A DNA stretch of 64,000 bases from Cryptomeria japonica (GCF_030272615.1 NC_081409.1:876193594-876257593), one strand, 5' to 3'; numbered from the stretch's first letter, positions 48,399 through 61,383 are shown. Numbers and translations are program-made. Notes: generated from the sequence alone by a model not told the origin.

Positions 48399-49879
48399 AT
48401 GAAAAATAAGAAGAAATTCGGAGCTGGTTTCTTATCATGGAGGGAGAAAAAATCGGGCATGGATGCAGAGGAGCCTGCGTTGCAGAAAGAAGTAGAAGAG
48501 ATCGCATCATGGGTATCTTCTCTTTATTTAGTAAGATATTAATGCATGCATGCCACAAATAATCATTCCTGATTTATGTACGTTGTGATCAAGGCATTAA
48601 TTATTTATGTGGAATGATAATCATTCCTGAAGACCAATTGGTACCAATGTAAGTGACTATTCATAACAAAAATGATAATCATTCTGAAGACCAATTGGTA
48701 CCGATTGCTGAAAGTGCAAAAGTTGTTCAAATGATAGTTTATATGTAAGATCGAATGTATTTTATTAGTGTGCTTAAAACACAGTTGAATTTCTTAAAAT
48801 GCATGTAGGTCACTCTTTTTGAGAGCATGGACGAAGCTCAACTGAAGGAATACGTTCTAACTCGTCTTCCTCCTTCGCAGTATCGGGGAACGAAAAAGGC
48901 ACCAATCAAAAGGGTATCTCTTTCCTTCTTCTCATCATCAAAATATTAAAATCTTTGTACACAATGGTTCAGTTTTTCCTTTTTGAATCCTACAGATTCA
49001 ACGTTGTGACCAACTCAATAGTGATATCATGCTTATCTTCTGTTGTGACCAGATCTTCCCCCTTTGGTGGTCATGCATTATTTTATTTTCTTACAGTTTT
49101 GGAATCTTGATGATGATCACACAGACTGTGATCTAGTGAAATGTTGATGTAAATAAATTCTGCACTGTTGAATTTAGAAATAAAAATTCAGAAACAAAAG
49201 AGACTGTGAAAATCAAGTCTTTCTTTATATAACTTTTAAGAATGTGATTTCTTCAATCTGTTTTTAATAAATATATATAATATTAGAAATCATGAGATTT
49301 CACAGTTCATATTGATTATTAACTGATATTTTCTGAATTTGATCATGTGAATTTTTATTATCAATATTTCGGATCAACTGGATGATCCATCTCGTCTTAC
49401 TCTCTTATTCTGATAGATGGATCTTGGAGTTTGATCAAAAGATCTGAAATAAAAATTCACCTGATCAAATTCAGAAAATTTCAATTAACAATGTATAATA
49501 TTATTTTGTTAATGATAATTTAAATACCTATTTATCATATACAAAGAAAATAATATTAGTTGTAAAAAAATGAATAAATGATATCACATATTGATATTTC
49601 TGATTATACTTGACAACAGAAGATTAAATTGTATGAATTCTATTTATTTAAAAACATTGAAGGTTTTTTTTGGACTTTGATTTTCCTTTGAGGTATTGTT
49701 AGGCTTGATAGAGGTATTTATGATTTGGTATTTGGCAGGTATACAGAAGTCAACATAGAGGGAAGCCTGTCAAGAGTAGTGCTAACACCAGGACTACTAA
49801 CAGTATAATGGCTGCTGTCTGGAAATTCCACTCAGAAGAAGATGATCAATCTAGAAGTAATAGATTAGTGGATGCTTAG
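48399..49879 (+). CDS. Small three-exon gene, 119-residue protein of unknown function
   Basis: Exons are 48399-48512 (38 codons), 48809-48913 (35 codons) and 49739-49879 (46 codons plus TAG). Both introns are phase 0 with GT donors (GTATCT in each) and AG acceptors (TGTAG, GGCAG). The start is fixed by an in-frame TGA two codons upstream. The product begins basic (MKNKKKF) and has an amphipathic segment in exon 2 (LFESMDEAQLKEYVLTRLPP). Exon 3 is basic and Ser/Thr-rich, with an IMAAVWKFHSEEDD end. The three exons join without stops and the introns are clearly non-coding, so I think this is a real gene. It resembles short plant proteins with a conserved VWKF-like tail, but I cannot name it. 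No signal peptide or membrane segment is seen. Confidence 0.65.
49319..49489. repeat. Foldback element in intron 2 of the small gene
   Basis: Arms of about 74 bp (49319-49392 and 49415-49489) pair with some mismatches. The common core is TTCTGAATTTGATCA...GTGAATTTTTAT, with a 22-bp loop. It is probably a small MITE. Confidence 0.65.
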
Positions 49880-49970
49880 ATCGTTCTGTACCACATTCTT
49901 TCTAACAGGAAATGTGTATTTATGAAATCAAGGGAAACCTAAGGAGGTGGCAGGAAAAACATAAGTCTGT

Positions 49971-50060
49971 CACCCCAGATGAGAATAAGAAAATAGTACA
50001 ATCACCCCAGATGAGAATAAGAAAATAGTACAATCACCCCAGATGAGAATAAGAAAATAA
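49971..50060 (+). repeat. 32-bp tandem repeat downstream of the small gene
   Basis: CACCCCAGATGAGAATAAGA... is repeated at 49971, 50003 and 50035. The first two units are identical and the third is truncated. It would lie in the 3' UTR. Confidence 0.85.
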
Positions 50061-53000
50061 CTGTACCATGATAATGGGTGACCCTTTGTTGTAAAATTTC
50101 CAGGCTCATAGAGATCTCTATGAAGCTATTTATTGTGATTTTTTTAAGAGAATAAATGTTCTAATAGTTTTTCCAATTTTAAGTAGTGGATATATAAAAA
50201 ATTTATATGCATCTTAATAGTTGGCATGAATTCTCTACAGTTTATGTAGATGATATTATTTCTGATTTAATTGTATTTGTTTTTCAATCATATAATAATT
50301 TAAAAATAGTCTTATCTAATTTATCTTAATTTCAAGAATTGAAGGGTTAGACATAAACATTAAGTACGTCTACAGTTAATGCTATGAGATTTCTACAATC
50401 CATGCTGTATTCTTTTAATTTTTTCTGGATTTGATTATGTGTTTCCGTGTTATATTCTTTTGAATTTTTCTGGATTTGAGTGTGTGTATTTTTTTCATCT
50501 AATCCAGAAAAAAATACACACAATCAATCCAAAAAAATTCAAAAAAATGTTTACAGTCATCAATATGTTATTCAAATAGTAATAATTACTATGTAATGGG
50601 GCAACTCCAGAATCTTATTGATAAATTCATGCAAAGATTTTGAGTTCTTCCCATGCACACTAAAGTCAATGATAGTTTATAAAGAAAGCCCATATTGTGT
50701 TGAGGCAATGAATAAAAATAATTGTTAAATTGTTCTTACCATTCTCATCCTTTAAAAAACAATTACTGTTTGATTACATATCAATAAAACTAAAAATATC
50801 CCTTCTATCGTATTCACCCAAAATTATTCATTTAATAAATTAAATTTCTGTTTCCACCCATATACTCCCATTTACCAAACCGATCAAGCCATTTGTCTAT
50901 GTATAGCAATTGTAAGAAGAGGTGTTTCTGAAGTTTAAAATGTTTATTCCTTTGGAACGAGGATTTGCGGTGCAACTGACTACAATTATGTCTTAGCATT
51001 TTCTCCCAATAAGAAAACCATCGTTTTAAATGTCATGTTATTAATGTGATCTTAAAACTATAATCATACCTTTGTGAGGAGATCCATTTATTATTTATGA
51101 GATTTAGAATTTACAGTGATCTTAATAATGGGGATCCGTTACATGCCAATATTATGGTCAATCGGCTGTATATTTGATGTGTAACCGTGAACTAATGTTT
51201 GTCACTAAGTCACTGTTAAGATGTAAACTCTGGGTATAATTAATTATAATCTAAGGAAACTGTATAATCTTCAGGATTGAGGATTAATAATCTGTATTCA
51301 GTTTTTGCAATTAATAACTAGTACTTGCATCAAAAGAAGGTGCAATAGTAAAATATACTTATCTTATAGTACAATAATTAACGTGACAAAAATCAAGATG
51401 TATGCAATCTGATACATAACAGTTGGATCAATTTTTCTTGGAAGATAAAGAAAATTGAATGATTTTCTTGAGAAGGTAAAATAACCTGTAAAATACAACA
51501 GGAATAAGAGTCAACATAGAATGTGAGCAATTCATTACATCACTTAGACCGAGTTTTTTCATGAGGTGAAGTAATTGCAAAATATGACAAATGTGTGAGG
51601 GTAACATTGACAGTGTCCAATCAAAAGCATCCTTCTAGAAAAGCTAGGAACATTTATTTTATATGGATATTTCAAGAGAATTAAGAATGTTTAACAATGA
51701 TCCAAGAACATGAATCTCAATAGATTTTAATAAGTTAGCAAAGTTATGCCTACCTCACACAATATGGGAAACTATAAGGAACTTCAAATCTAATCCACAC
51801 AATTTAAGCTACAACAAAGATATTGGTTTTGGTTCATTTCATTTTTAAAAGATATTGCTTTGGCAAGGTTTTGCAATATTTTTCCTACAAGCTTTATACA
51901 TTTTGTCTCATTGGCATCATTACAATATGACACAATTGGTGCACAGTCTTGAGGTAAATCACTTGTCATGGTTTTAGTTAATTATTTTGGGAATATGTAC
52001 ACGACCAGAGCATTTTTTGTTGTATTTTATTTCATTAAAAATTTATTATGTTTTTATCTATTAAATTTATTATGTTTTTATCTTTTGTTGTTTTCATGTA
52101 TGATATTATTATTATGCCTAGTATTAAATGGATACTAGCTACCGCTGATGCTTTAAATGCAATAGCTTCTAGAGGTATTTTTACATAAAGTGAATATCAG
52201 ATCATCTTTATATGTTAAACTTAATCCATTCTTTTTCATAAACCTTATACATTGTACAACATATTTCTTCACAATTTTGTGCCATTACCCAACCCTTGTA
52301 CTTTAAAGATCAAATTTCACAAATAAACTAGTAGAATAAGTGATAGACAAATAGTTGGTTTTCCATATGGGTACAATGTTTCACATTGTTGGTTGTGTAG
52401 TTAGGGTTTGATGGTATAATTAGGTATCAATATGCATTTGATATTAATACATTATTTTATGAAATCATGTGTCTATATTATAACAACAAAAATAGGGGTT
52501 CTTCATTTGAGAGATCGTCAACAAGAACACGGGTGCTACATTTGAGAGATTATCTTCCTACAAACAAATAGAGCTAGCATCTTTGTTTTTTCTTCAATTT
52601 GCAATGATTGAACATCCTCTTAGAAACAATTCTAGACACGATTGTGTCTGGCTGGTCTATCCTTTAAAATATCAAGTTTTCATAATTGCAGAAAGAATTG
52701 TCTTCTAAAAAAATGATTCTAAGCCTTCTATAAGCAAAAAAATTGCACAGTTTGCCACTTGTCTCTCGTAGTCTTCATTCATCCACATTTCTTCTTGTAG
52801 TGTTGTTTTCCATTGCAAGGCACATAAAGGGTCTCCTGTAATCAGCTTTGTATGCATCTCTAAAAGGTTTTAGATGCATTTCACTGCAGAAAGGTGTACA
52901 ACATTATTTCTTCTTGATATCATTTAGTGCAACTAATTAATGTGAGTCTTAGCTTCTTTAGTCTTATCTTCACTAATGAGCTCCAATAGAGAAGTAATCA

Positions 53001-53150
53001 ACTCAATATTTTTCACTTAAAGCATTTTTAATTTTACTCTTCTCTACTTTGACATTATACAACCATTAATCATCAGGTGTTGGCCATTAGTTGCATTAAA
53101 GAAAAAAGGTTTCTGTTAGTCCATCTTCAATTTCTCCAATTGGGCCCCAA
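50061..53150. other. Spacer with one hairpin and one coding-like patch
   Basis: A 34-bp-arm hairpin lies at 50461-50539 (GAATTTTTCTGGATT / reverse complement). On the minus strand, 52860-52690 reads as an uninterrupted 50-residue frame (LCALQWKTTLQEEMW..., YERQVANCAIF). It looks like an old coding fragment, but I cannot place it. Otherwise AT-rich with no gene. Confidence 0.4.
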
Positions 53151-54130
53151 AAACTCTATTTACATTTTACAAATTATTTCTCTATATTAATTAAATAATT
53201 TCAATTATTCAGTTAACCTAAATTTATTCCTCTAGAATAATATTCATCTTTTTCACCACAAAATAATAATTCAATTTATATCTTAATCATTTAACCAATC
53301 AACCCTTTTCCCACTTAAGGTTAAATAAATAATTTAATTATTAATTGATCTCGATTTTTTAATTTAATTAAATGATCTCTATTGTTTAATCAAAATCAAT
53401 TTTTATTTTTCCCATAATTAAATAATTTTTTTAAATTATTTAATTATCTAATTATGTCCTCCAAATTAAATAAATTCCCTAATATTATTTAATTTAATTT
53501 TTCTTCATTACAAATGAATCAAATTTCCCCAAATTTCAATTTCATTCAAATTTCCTCTAATTTCTAATTAATTTCATTTCCAGTAAATTTGCATGTCATT
53601 CCTCGTTTTCAAAAATCAAATTCAAATTAAATGACATTTCACGACAAATTCCCTATGACACATTTTAGAATTCTAACTACCAATGACTCCATGTCTAACT
53701 CCTAATCAGCTTTTTTTGACTAATCAATCAATCTAGTCAATTGATCAATTAATTCAGTTAACTCTCCTATCAGATTTTCTAACTCTTAATCACCTTTTTC
53801 AAAGAGATCAATCAATTCAATCATCTACTCAATCAAGTCAATTATCTAATGAATCATGTTAGTGAATGAATCAATCAAATGAGTCTAACTATCAATAAAA
53901 TGAGTTTGACTCTCAATCAAATTGAGTAATTTTCTCAATCTCTCTTGTCTCAATCATTCTCAATCGTTGATCAGACCAATTCTCAATTTAATCTTAGCTG
54001 TTCAAATCCTCCTTCTAAAATCTATAAATTTGGCATTGATTTCCCTTTTTCAACAATCACGAACAAATTCTTGTTGTCATATTGCAAGTTAACGATGCGA
54101 CTTTGAGAGACAACACTAAATGTAGGAATG
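53151..54130 (+). repeat. Probable gypsy-type LTR fragment
   Basis: The 5' part is dense in TTAATTAAAT words, as in the start of the gypsy LTRs at 4.0 and 31.2 kb. AATCAATC-type repeats follow (53,690-53,960). A TATA-like TCTATAAATTTGG lies at about 54021, followed by a short leader. Termini and a partner LTR were not found. This is inference from composition and layout. Confidence 0.35.
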
Positions 54131-56395
54131 AGAAGAACAATGGAAGCGATGTGAATTGATTCAAGAGGGAGTTTTAATTGATTTTTTGTTATTTTTGTGG
54201 ATTTTTATAAGTACACTATCATTGATGTTACAGAATTCAGTTGATTAGATAGGGCTTCGTGATTTTCCTTAATTCTAATTAGCACTATTGATTTGATGAA
54301 TTTTACCTGTACTACATAAAGTTCAGGTCTGGAATCAAAGTTTCATTGCCCAAGAAAGTAAATACTATAGAAATAATTAGATATGTATCTTTCTGAAGCA
54401 ATAACGTGTTCTTATACCTCCTGAGGTTGTTGTTATGGTAATCTTTGTGTACTTCCCTTGATAATGGCAACTCGGGATAGTAGGGGATGATTTCTTCGTA
54501 CAGAGACAATGACAACTTGAACTTTCTTACATTGTTGATGTGTTGATATTTGGGCAACCAATTGAAGCTAATTGCTTCTCCTTTGAGCTAGGTTTGAGGG
54601 TCAGCAGGGTGGGTGGCAGTTTGAATTAGGCAGGTTTGTTTTCTCAATCATTCATTTTAGTTGCTCTTGAAATTGTTAATCCTCAACATTAGAATCACTC
54701 TAATAGTTGGTTTTGTTGTAAACCTGATATTACTGTTTTTCCATGTTTTTTTTAAGTTTTCATTGTTGAGATCTTGTTGTTTTTTGGTTGTACCTAATCA
54801 TCATGCAAATCACCCTTGTTTCATGGGCCCAAACAACTCTAAATTTCTTGCACTACACCTTCTTCCAATATCTACCAACAAAACCCTTTGAGTAGACACT
54901 ATAAAAAACCCTTTGAGTTGCCACTACATACATACCTACAAAACAACTTGCAAATGGAACATCCGATAAAAATCTAGTTGTGATTTTGGCTTGATGGATG
55001 TCTATACCCTATTTTGAATCCCCCATTCTAGCATAGGCTAAAAAGATGCTAGCATAGGCTGAAAAGATGCTAGCAAAGGTTGTGGAATCTCTAATGGATA
55101 TTCACACCCTATTCCAAACCACAAACCTATTAATAGGTTGGAGCAATCACGAGCAATATCAATTTTATGACAGTAGAAGAAATTTTAAGGCAGTCACAAA
55201 AAGCTCCCACCTAAAATAGCCTATTGGCTAATTACAAGCATATTCATAAGCTTTTTCATTTTTTATAGGTAGAAGTTTATACCCAAGCCTGAAGACATTA
55301 TGTTGAATACGACAATTAAATTAAGAGTCATATGATTTTGCCTTGGAATTTGTAATTACTTTTAGATCTAGAGTCAAACTTAGGTGCCAACTTTAGGAAT
55401 GTTACTTTGGTGCATTGATTACAAAACTAGGTTGTCTTCATTGATACATGGGAGGAAGGATAATTTCAACCCTATATGGAAAACATTTCAAACAAAAGAA
55501 AAAATGTAGATAAAAAATGCCACATAAAGGTTGTGGAATTGATCTATGGCCTAGAAGCTCATAGAATAGCCCTTAGATACTAAGTTGCACAAAGGTTTTG
55601 GAGCTAGTCTCTTTGTGTCCTCAATATCTTAGACAACCCTTAGAATCTTCACCTTCACCATTGGAGTTCAAACAACAAAGATGAGTGTTGTATCGACTTG
55701 TAATGGTCATGCTTTCTAGGTACTTAAGAACACTCATGCTTTGGATAATAAGATTAATATAAAGATAAATATATTATGGCACCAAAAAATGGGTTGTATA
55801 GGTAAGCAAAGTCTAAGGACCTTAAAAAATAATTAAAGTCTTGTTAAGGGGATAAATGATTGCAACCTCTAGTTTGATGTTAATAAATTTATATATATAG
55901 AAACAAAACCATGTTCAATTTTATCCTAATTCTCATAAATCTTCTAGGGTACTATTGGACTTAATATATTATGATTATATTTTTTATTGGTGACTATAGT
56001 AGAATGAAATGGACATATTTACTTAGGATTAAATATGAATTCTTTAGAGCTTTAGAATGAGATTTCATCATTTCAGAGCTTTCTAAATACTAGGGTTTCA
56101 TGGCCTACATAGTCTCAAGGAGATCATCCTGGTGATTGGCAACACCATGATGGTCATACGGTGTAGGCTAGCTTAGCCAATGGTATGTGTTATTTTGCAT
56201 TGATTGTGGCCAAGCTTCTCGTTAGTAGGGTTTGAAATCCATATGATATTTTTTTCTAGCTTTGATCCCCTTAGTTTAGTGCAAAGAGGGTGTGATTGAG
56301 AGCCTAGGAAGTGTGAGAGCTCTCAAGTTTTGTTGGGCTTTGGTGGGCAAGAAAGGGCACAAGTTTTTGGAGGTAAGTAGAATAGGGCTTCAAGC
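54131..56395. other. Spacer without recognised content
   Basis: Short frames only. A small tandem GATGCTAGCATAGGCT repeat lies at 55,030-55,075. No gene or element could be supported. Confidence 0.4.
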
Positions 56396-57700
56396 TTGGT
56401 GTCTAAGAGTTATGTTCAGTTTGAGTGGGCCAGTCATAGACCTATGATCTGTTTGGATTCAAATATTGATAGTGCAGTGATAGAAAAAGAGAGAGGATGT
56501 TTCAAAGGTTTTGGTCGAGTCTCAATCAGCTACAACAATGGATTATGGAAACTTGGTGCCCTGTTTTTTAGAGGAGTCTACAAATTTACCCTGGAGCCCA
56601 TGGTTTTTTTGTGCTGATATTTGACAACATTCAGAACAAGAGGAGAATCTTATGTGATCATTTATGGAGCTAGGAGGAGAAACATGTGCTTCTAGTTAAA
56701 CCATGGTACTCATCTTTCAACCCATATATTGAATCTTTTCACAAAATTCCAGTTTTGGTAAGGATCCATAATCTCTCATTGCAGTTCTAGTTTGAAGATT
56801 TTTTTGAAATTGTAGGAAATACTCTGGGTAGGTTTTTGGGAGCGGATAAGTTTCTTTAGATTTATTGGCTACTACCTATGCTTGGGTCTTATTTGAGATA
56901 GATTTAAGTCTTCCCTACTAGTGGATATAGCTCTAAAAACTGCAAAAGGATGTTGGGTGCATATGGTTGATTATGAGGGTATCCATTTTAGGTGTTGGTG
57001 ATGCTTTCAAATGGATCATTTGGCAATATATTGTGGAAAACAAAAGCAGGTTAAGCTAGCTTCATGGTGGAAAGATGTTTCCATTGATGATTGCTTAGTG
57101 GAGAAGGTGGAAGCCTTCACTTAAAAAGAGACTTCTAGAAAGGTTGTTGTCATTGTGAATGAAGCAAAGCATGGCACAAATCTCCCCAAGACTTGTGGGG
57201 ATTCTAGTGGGAGTTAAAGCTAATTGTTTCTCAGTTGAAGGAACTTAAATTGTTAAAGAAAAAGCACATAAAATAGACGGTGTGGATAAATATTCTACCT
57301 TGGCATCCTCTATGGTGGGGTAGGAGGAAACAAAGCATGAGAGTAGTAGGACACTAATGTAAAGAAAAAGGGAGATGAGAGAGATAAAAGAAGGCTCCTC
57401 CAATAGGCCTCTAGGTGAGCAAATGGCTAAGTTGTAGGATGTAGCAAAGATGGAGGGATGGATGAAAATTATAGTGAAGAGTAAGGAAGGGGAAAAAAAT
57501 TATCCAAGAAAGCTCCTATGTTAGGCTGCTTCATTCAAATTCCAAGATGAAGAAAAAAGGATACTATAAATTTGTGACTTGTTAATGGGTTTTTCTCTTT
57601 AAGTGTTTTTTCGAGGAAGTGGCTCCCTATTTGTAGTCCTACCTAGTTTGGGCCAAGCTCAAAACCCAGTTATTTAATAAAATTAATCTATTACCGACTA
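56396..57700 (+). pseudogene. LINE ORF1 remnant (DUF4283 and CCHC zinc knuckle)
   Basis: A + frame from about 56600 reads as the DUF4283 RNA-binding domain: GFFVLIFDNIQNKRRIL, VKPWYSSFNPYIESF, IPVLVRIHNLSLQF and GNTLGRFLGADK. After a frame change near 56870 the sequence continues YEGIHF, then CW*CFQMDHLAIYC (about 56995-57036). That is a CX2CX4HX4C knuckle with a TGA inside. Stops stand where Trp or Gln would be expected. The start may lie in the open frame 56396-56617. The 3' end (57,590-57,700) has an AATAAAAT tail. ORF1 of plant LINEs binds element RNA; here only ORF1 plus tail remain. Confidence 0.8.
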
Positions 57701-57719
57701 AAATAAAATAAAAAAATGA

Positions 57720-59480
57720 ATTCTTTAGCTAGTTCAAAGAGTTCAAAATTATCGTAAAAAATTATATTGGTAAAAAGATTAAGATTTTGATGACTAATTA
57801 TGGTAATGAGTTTTGTTCAACAAATTTAATAGGTTCTACAAGGATCGTAGAATAGAAAAACATGAAACAACTCCATACACCCCTTAACAAAATGGAGTTA
57901 TAAAGGGAAAAAATGTGATGTTAATGGAGAGTAATAAGAGAATTCTTAGTGGGGACTATAGTTTGGAACAAAGATTTTGGGTAGAAATAGTTGTTATAGC
58001 TTGTTACCTAGTCAGCAAATCTCATACGCTATCTCTTCTTGATAAGATACATATAGAGATTTGGTTAAATAAAAGTATTTTATTGAGACATCTTAGATTT
58101 TTTATTGCAAGGTATATCTTCATATTCTTAGAGAGAAGAGGTCAAATTTAGAGAGCAAGATTATAAAATGTATCTATCAGTTATGGTATTTATGGTATTG
58201 GTGTGAAAGGTGCAATCTTTAAGATCCTATGGTTGAGATATTTTTGTATAGAAAATGAGTTATCTTTAGAGAATTTAATCCTTCCTTCTACTATATTATA
58301 GCTAGAAAAATATTAAAATAAATATGTGATTTATTACTACCCCCAAGATCGAGAAAGTTTAACTTGGAGTCCATAAAAAACCTAAATAGTAATTTAGATA
58401 GTTTTGATTTTTAATAGGAAATTCCACCTCGATTCTTAATGAGGTCCACTTAGAAAAAATAAAAAATGAAAAAGTATAATGCTCCTAACTAGAGATATAT
58501 ATTTCTTTTATTACTAAAACTAATGAGCTTAATATTATAAAAAGAAATGATGTAGAGATATAAAGTGTCAATGAATGAGGATATAGTTGCATCAATAAGA
58601 AATACATGATACATGAGGCCTAGTACATTTGCTTGTTGGAAATTAAACCATTGAATAAATGGGTGATCAAAAAGAAATTTAATTCAAATGTTAGTGTCAA
58701 GAAGTAATTATATTAGTTGTGTAGGGTTATTCTCAAGTCAAGGAATTGATTATAGTGAAATTTTCACTTCAGTTTCTTAGTTGACATCCATTTGATTTAT
58801 ATTACCTAGTGCAACACCATTTGATCTTGAGGTTGAGTAGATGAATTTGAAGACAAAATTCCTTCATGATGATTTGGAGAATTTTTTTTATGTCATAGCT
58901 AGAATATTGTACATTGAAAAAGGTAAAAAAAATTGACTTGTAATTTGAAAAATCCTTTGTATGGTTGTAACTAATCTCCTAAGTTGTGGTACCAAAAAAA
59001 TGATGAATTTGTGTTGGGATTAGGATATTTGAGATTAAAATTAGATCATTATATCTTTTATAATATGTATTAAAAATATTTATTTTATGTTGATGATAAG
59101 TTATTTTTAATAACAAGAAGGATATGATTTATGAATTGAAGTCTTAACTTTTGACATGATTTACGAATGAGAACATAGGGATCTAGTTAGGTTCATATTG
59201 GGGATGGAGATCAAAAGAGAGAACTCAAAAAAACATTTGGTTGGACCAAATTAAGTATGTGAGATCAATATTAAAGAGATTCAACATATCAACTTGTAGA
59301 CCTTTGTATGCTCTTATTTCATTAGGGACTAAGTTATCATTTGAGTAGTGTCAAACCTCTCCAAATGAGATTGGGGATATAGCTAGAGTATATTAGATTA
59401 TTTCTATTGGGATATTAATGCATGATATGGTATTAACAATACTTGTCATTTTCTAAGTAGTGAGGGTCCTTAGCAATTTC
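57720..59480 (+). pseudogene. Ty1/copia pol remnant (integrase and partial RT)
   Basis: The integrase core is seen at 57,780-58,150: a TNYGNEFCS segment at the second-Asp position (N where D is usual), and QNGVIKGKN where the catalytic Glu of the family would be (K here). The open frame 57915-58151 (RFWVEIVVIACYLVSKS) follows. RT remains at about 58,740-59,520 with EVEQMNLKTKFLHDDLE and FMLMISY, heavily interrupted. The sequence stops before RNase H, where a partial LTR begins (59546). Confidence 0.75.
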
Positions 59481-59545
59481 ATGGCTAATCCTATAAAAGT
59501 ATATTGGGATGTAGTGAAGAGGGTCTGTTGGATTATTGGGGAGAT

Positions 59546-60575
59546 TGTTGGATTTGGTTGTTCATTATTTCCGCTAGGATATTTTATTGTCACTCATGTC
59601 AATATATTCCTGTGAGTTATTCTGGTGAGTTTGGGAAGAGTTTTTTATCCGGTTTCGTAGTTTGGTTTTGTTGATCACTATTTTGCAGAATCTGATATTT
59701 CCTCCGGTATATTTCGGTGTGACCATATCTTGTGTTGAGACTTTGGATTATTGTTTGTGATGATCTTTTGTATCTTCATTTCAGATGGTTCGTGATTTGG
59801 TGCTCCGCAAGTTATCTTTTCTCGTGACAGTTGCTGATTTGTTGTGTTCTTGAGCTTTGAGATGTTGATCGATGAAGATTTGAAAAGAGGTGTCGGTGCA
59901 ACTATTTCGAATGATTCTAACGTGCTTGTTGGTGTTTCCTAGTCGTTTCCTATTTTTTTTGGTGATCCACATTGATCATTGTGTGATTTTTTGGTGATTT
60001 CTATGAACTGATGATGATTGTTGTGTTATGCGGTATTTCTGGTGGTGTAGCGTGTTGCGGTTGATCTTGGCGAGATTTTCGATGGATGTAATCATTTGGG
60101 AATTTGAATTAGGTCCATGTTATGTAATTTAAATCATAATATTGGTCCGGTGGTCGATCTTTGTATCGTGCATTACAATTTTTGTAATTTTGAGTTGATG
60201 GTTGAGGGTTTAGTCAACCTTGTTATCAAGGTTGATGAATTGTATATATAGGTGATATAGTCATGTAATTTAGGTGTCGATATTGTGTTTGCATTATCAG
60301 TGAGAGATAAATGTGTGAACAAGGATATATCATTCAACAAAGTGTTGAGGTGTGTTTGGTGTTGCAGAGCAGACAATTATGCTTAACCGGAACTATCATT
60401 AGGAATTTGTAGATGCTATCATTGTAGTTCATTCCTTTTAGATTGTAGTCCAAATCATATTGTAAGTAAGTGAGACTCCCCTGAGGGTTGTAACCTTTTA
60501 GGAAAATGTCTTTTGAGCAATGATCTCTAGACAGTGTGCCTGAATGCATGTGCATTCCCCATCGTAATATTTTCC
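59546..60575 (+). repeat. Partial copia LTR, same family as 39817-41035
   Basis: Begins TGTTGGATTTGG and follows the solo LTR at 39817 through the CATTCCCCAT...GTAATATT block, then ends abruptly near 60575. The last about 240 bp, including the CACCRTGG and poly-C blocks, are missing. Confidence 0.75.
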
Positions 60576-60802
60576 TAACCAGAACTTTAGGAAACAAAAG
60601 AACTGTTGTGTTTATTGCCATTAAAGAAGATAGAGTTGTGCCTATTGATTCCACTAGTTGTTCTGTTGAGGAGAAAGATTTGGTTGCTAAGGTAGAAGAA
60701 AAGGGTGAATGGGTGATTGACAATGGTTATTCACATCATATGACTGGTGACAAAAGCAAATTTGTAAGCACAGAAAGGTATGATGGTGGAATAGTTCACT
60801 AG
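60576..60802 (+). pseudogene. Copia gag-protease junction fragment
   Basis: The frame 60536-60802 contains WVIDNGYSHHMTGDKSKF, the copia retropepsin site. The usual D-S/T-G triad reads D-N-G here. It is fused directly to the truncated LTR, so leader and gag were deleted. The frame ends at a TAG next to the CpG-rich segment. Confidence 0.75.
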
Positions 60803-61260
60803 TACATTCAGAGTTGATTTCTGATGGTTTTTTATCGGATTTGCGATGAATTTTCGTCCGAGTGCCAACAAAATCAACCGTCGAAAACTCGACATCAGAT
60901 TGGTCAATGATGCCATGCCCATCGAAAATACAACAATCCAATGGACTCTGCTGACGGTCAAAGAAGTTGTCAGAATCAGTAGATTTCGTCGCAAAGCCGA
61001 CGACGATTTGGAACTTCGCACTGACGGTGATGTTGTTTATCCAACGCTTGTGTCGTCAGTCCATTCGGAGACATCGACGACCGTCCGACTATGAAGTGTC
61101 ATCGCACGTATAGCATCCTCATTGGATGTTTGTGTGGTTTGAGTCGGAAGTGCGACGACTCCAGAACATTTCACCGACGAGAACGTTGTATGTCCATCGA
61201 TTACATCATCGGTCAAAAGCTTGGTATTCATCGTAATTCCGATGATGATAATTTTTATCA
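60797..61260. other. CpG-rich segment starting at a CACTA-like end
   Basis: Contains about 34 CG dinucleotides in 420 bp (60,841-61,260), many times the density of its surroundings. They lie mainly in TCG, ACG and CCG words such as GACGACG and TCCGAC. It starts at CACTAGTACATTCAGAG (60797). CACTA transposons begin CACTA and often carry CpG-rich subterminal repeats. No matching inverted end was found. It has open frames on both strands without recognisable products. Confidence 0.4.
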
Positions 61261-61383
61261 AAAAATAATTATTATTATCCATTCATTGATATGTACATCG
61301 AATGATATTCTATCCCCACCACCTACCAGTAGGGGCATAGGTTTGAGGCTAATATGAGGCGCATGGTTTCAAGCTAATATGAT

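Noticed and set aside
47983-48402. 139-codon + frame before the small gene
   Set aside because: It covers the leader and duplicated sequence; composition is that of UTR and it overlaps the better-supported start.
49971-50060. Three 32-bp repeats as a possible CRISPR-like array
   Set aside because: Units are directly adjacent without spacers, and the context is a plant gene 3' end.
60846-61094. 82-codon frame in the CpG-rich segment
   Set aside because: Frames are open on both strands there because CpG-rich words lack stops; no motif is seen.
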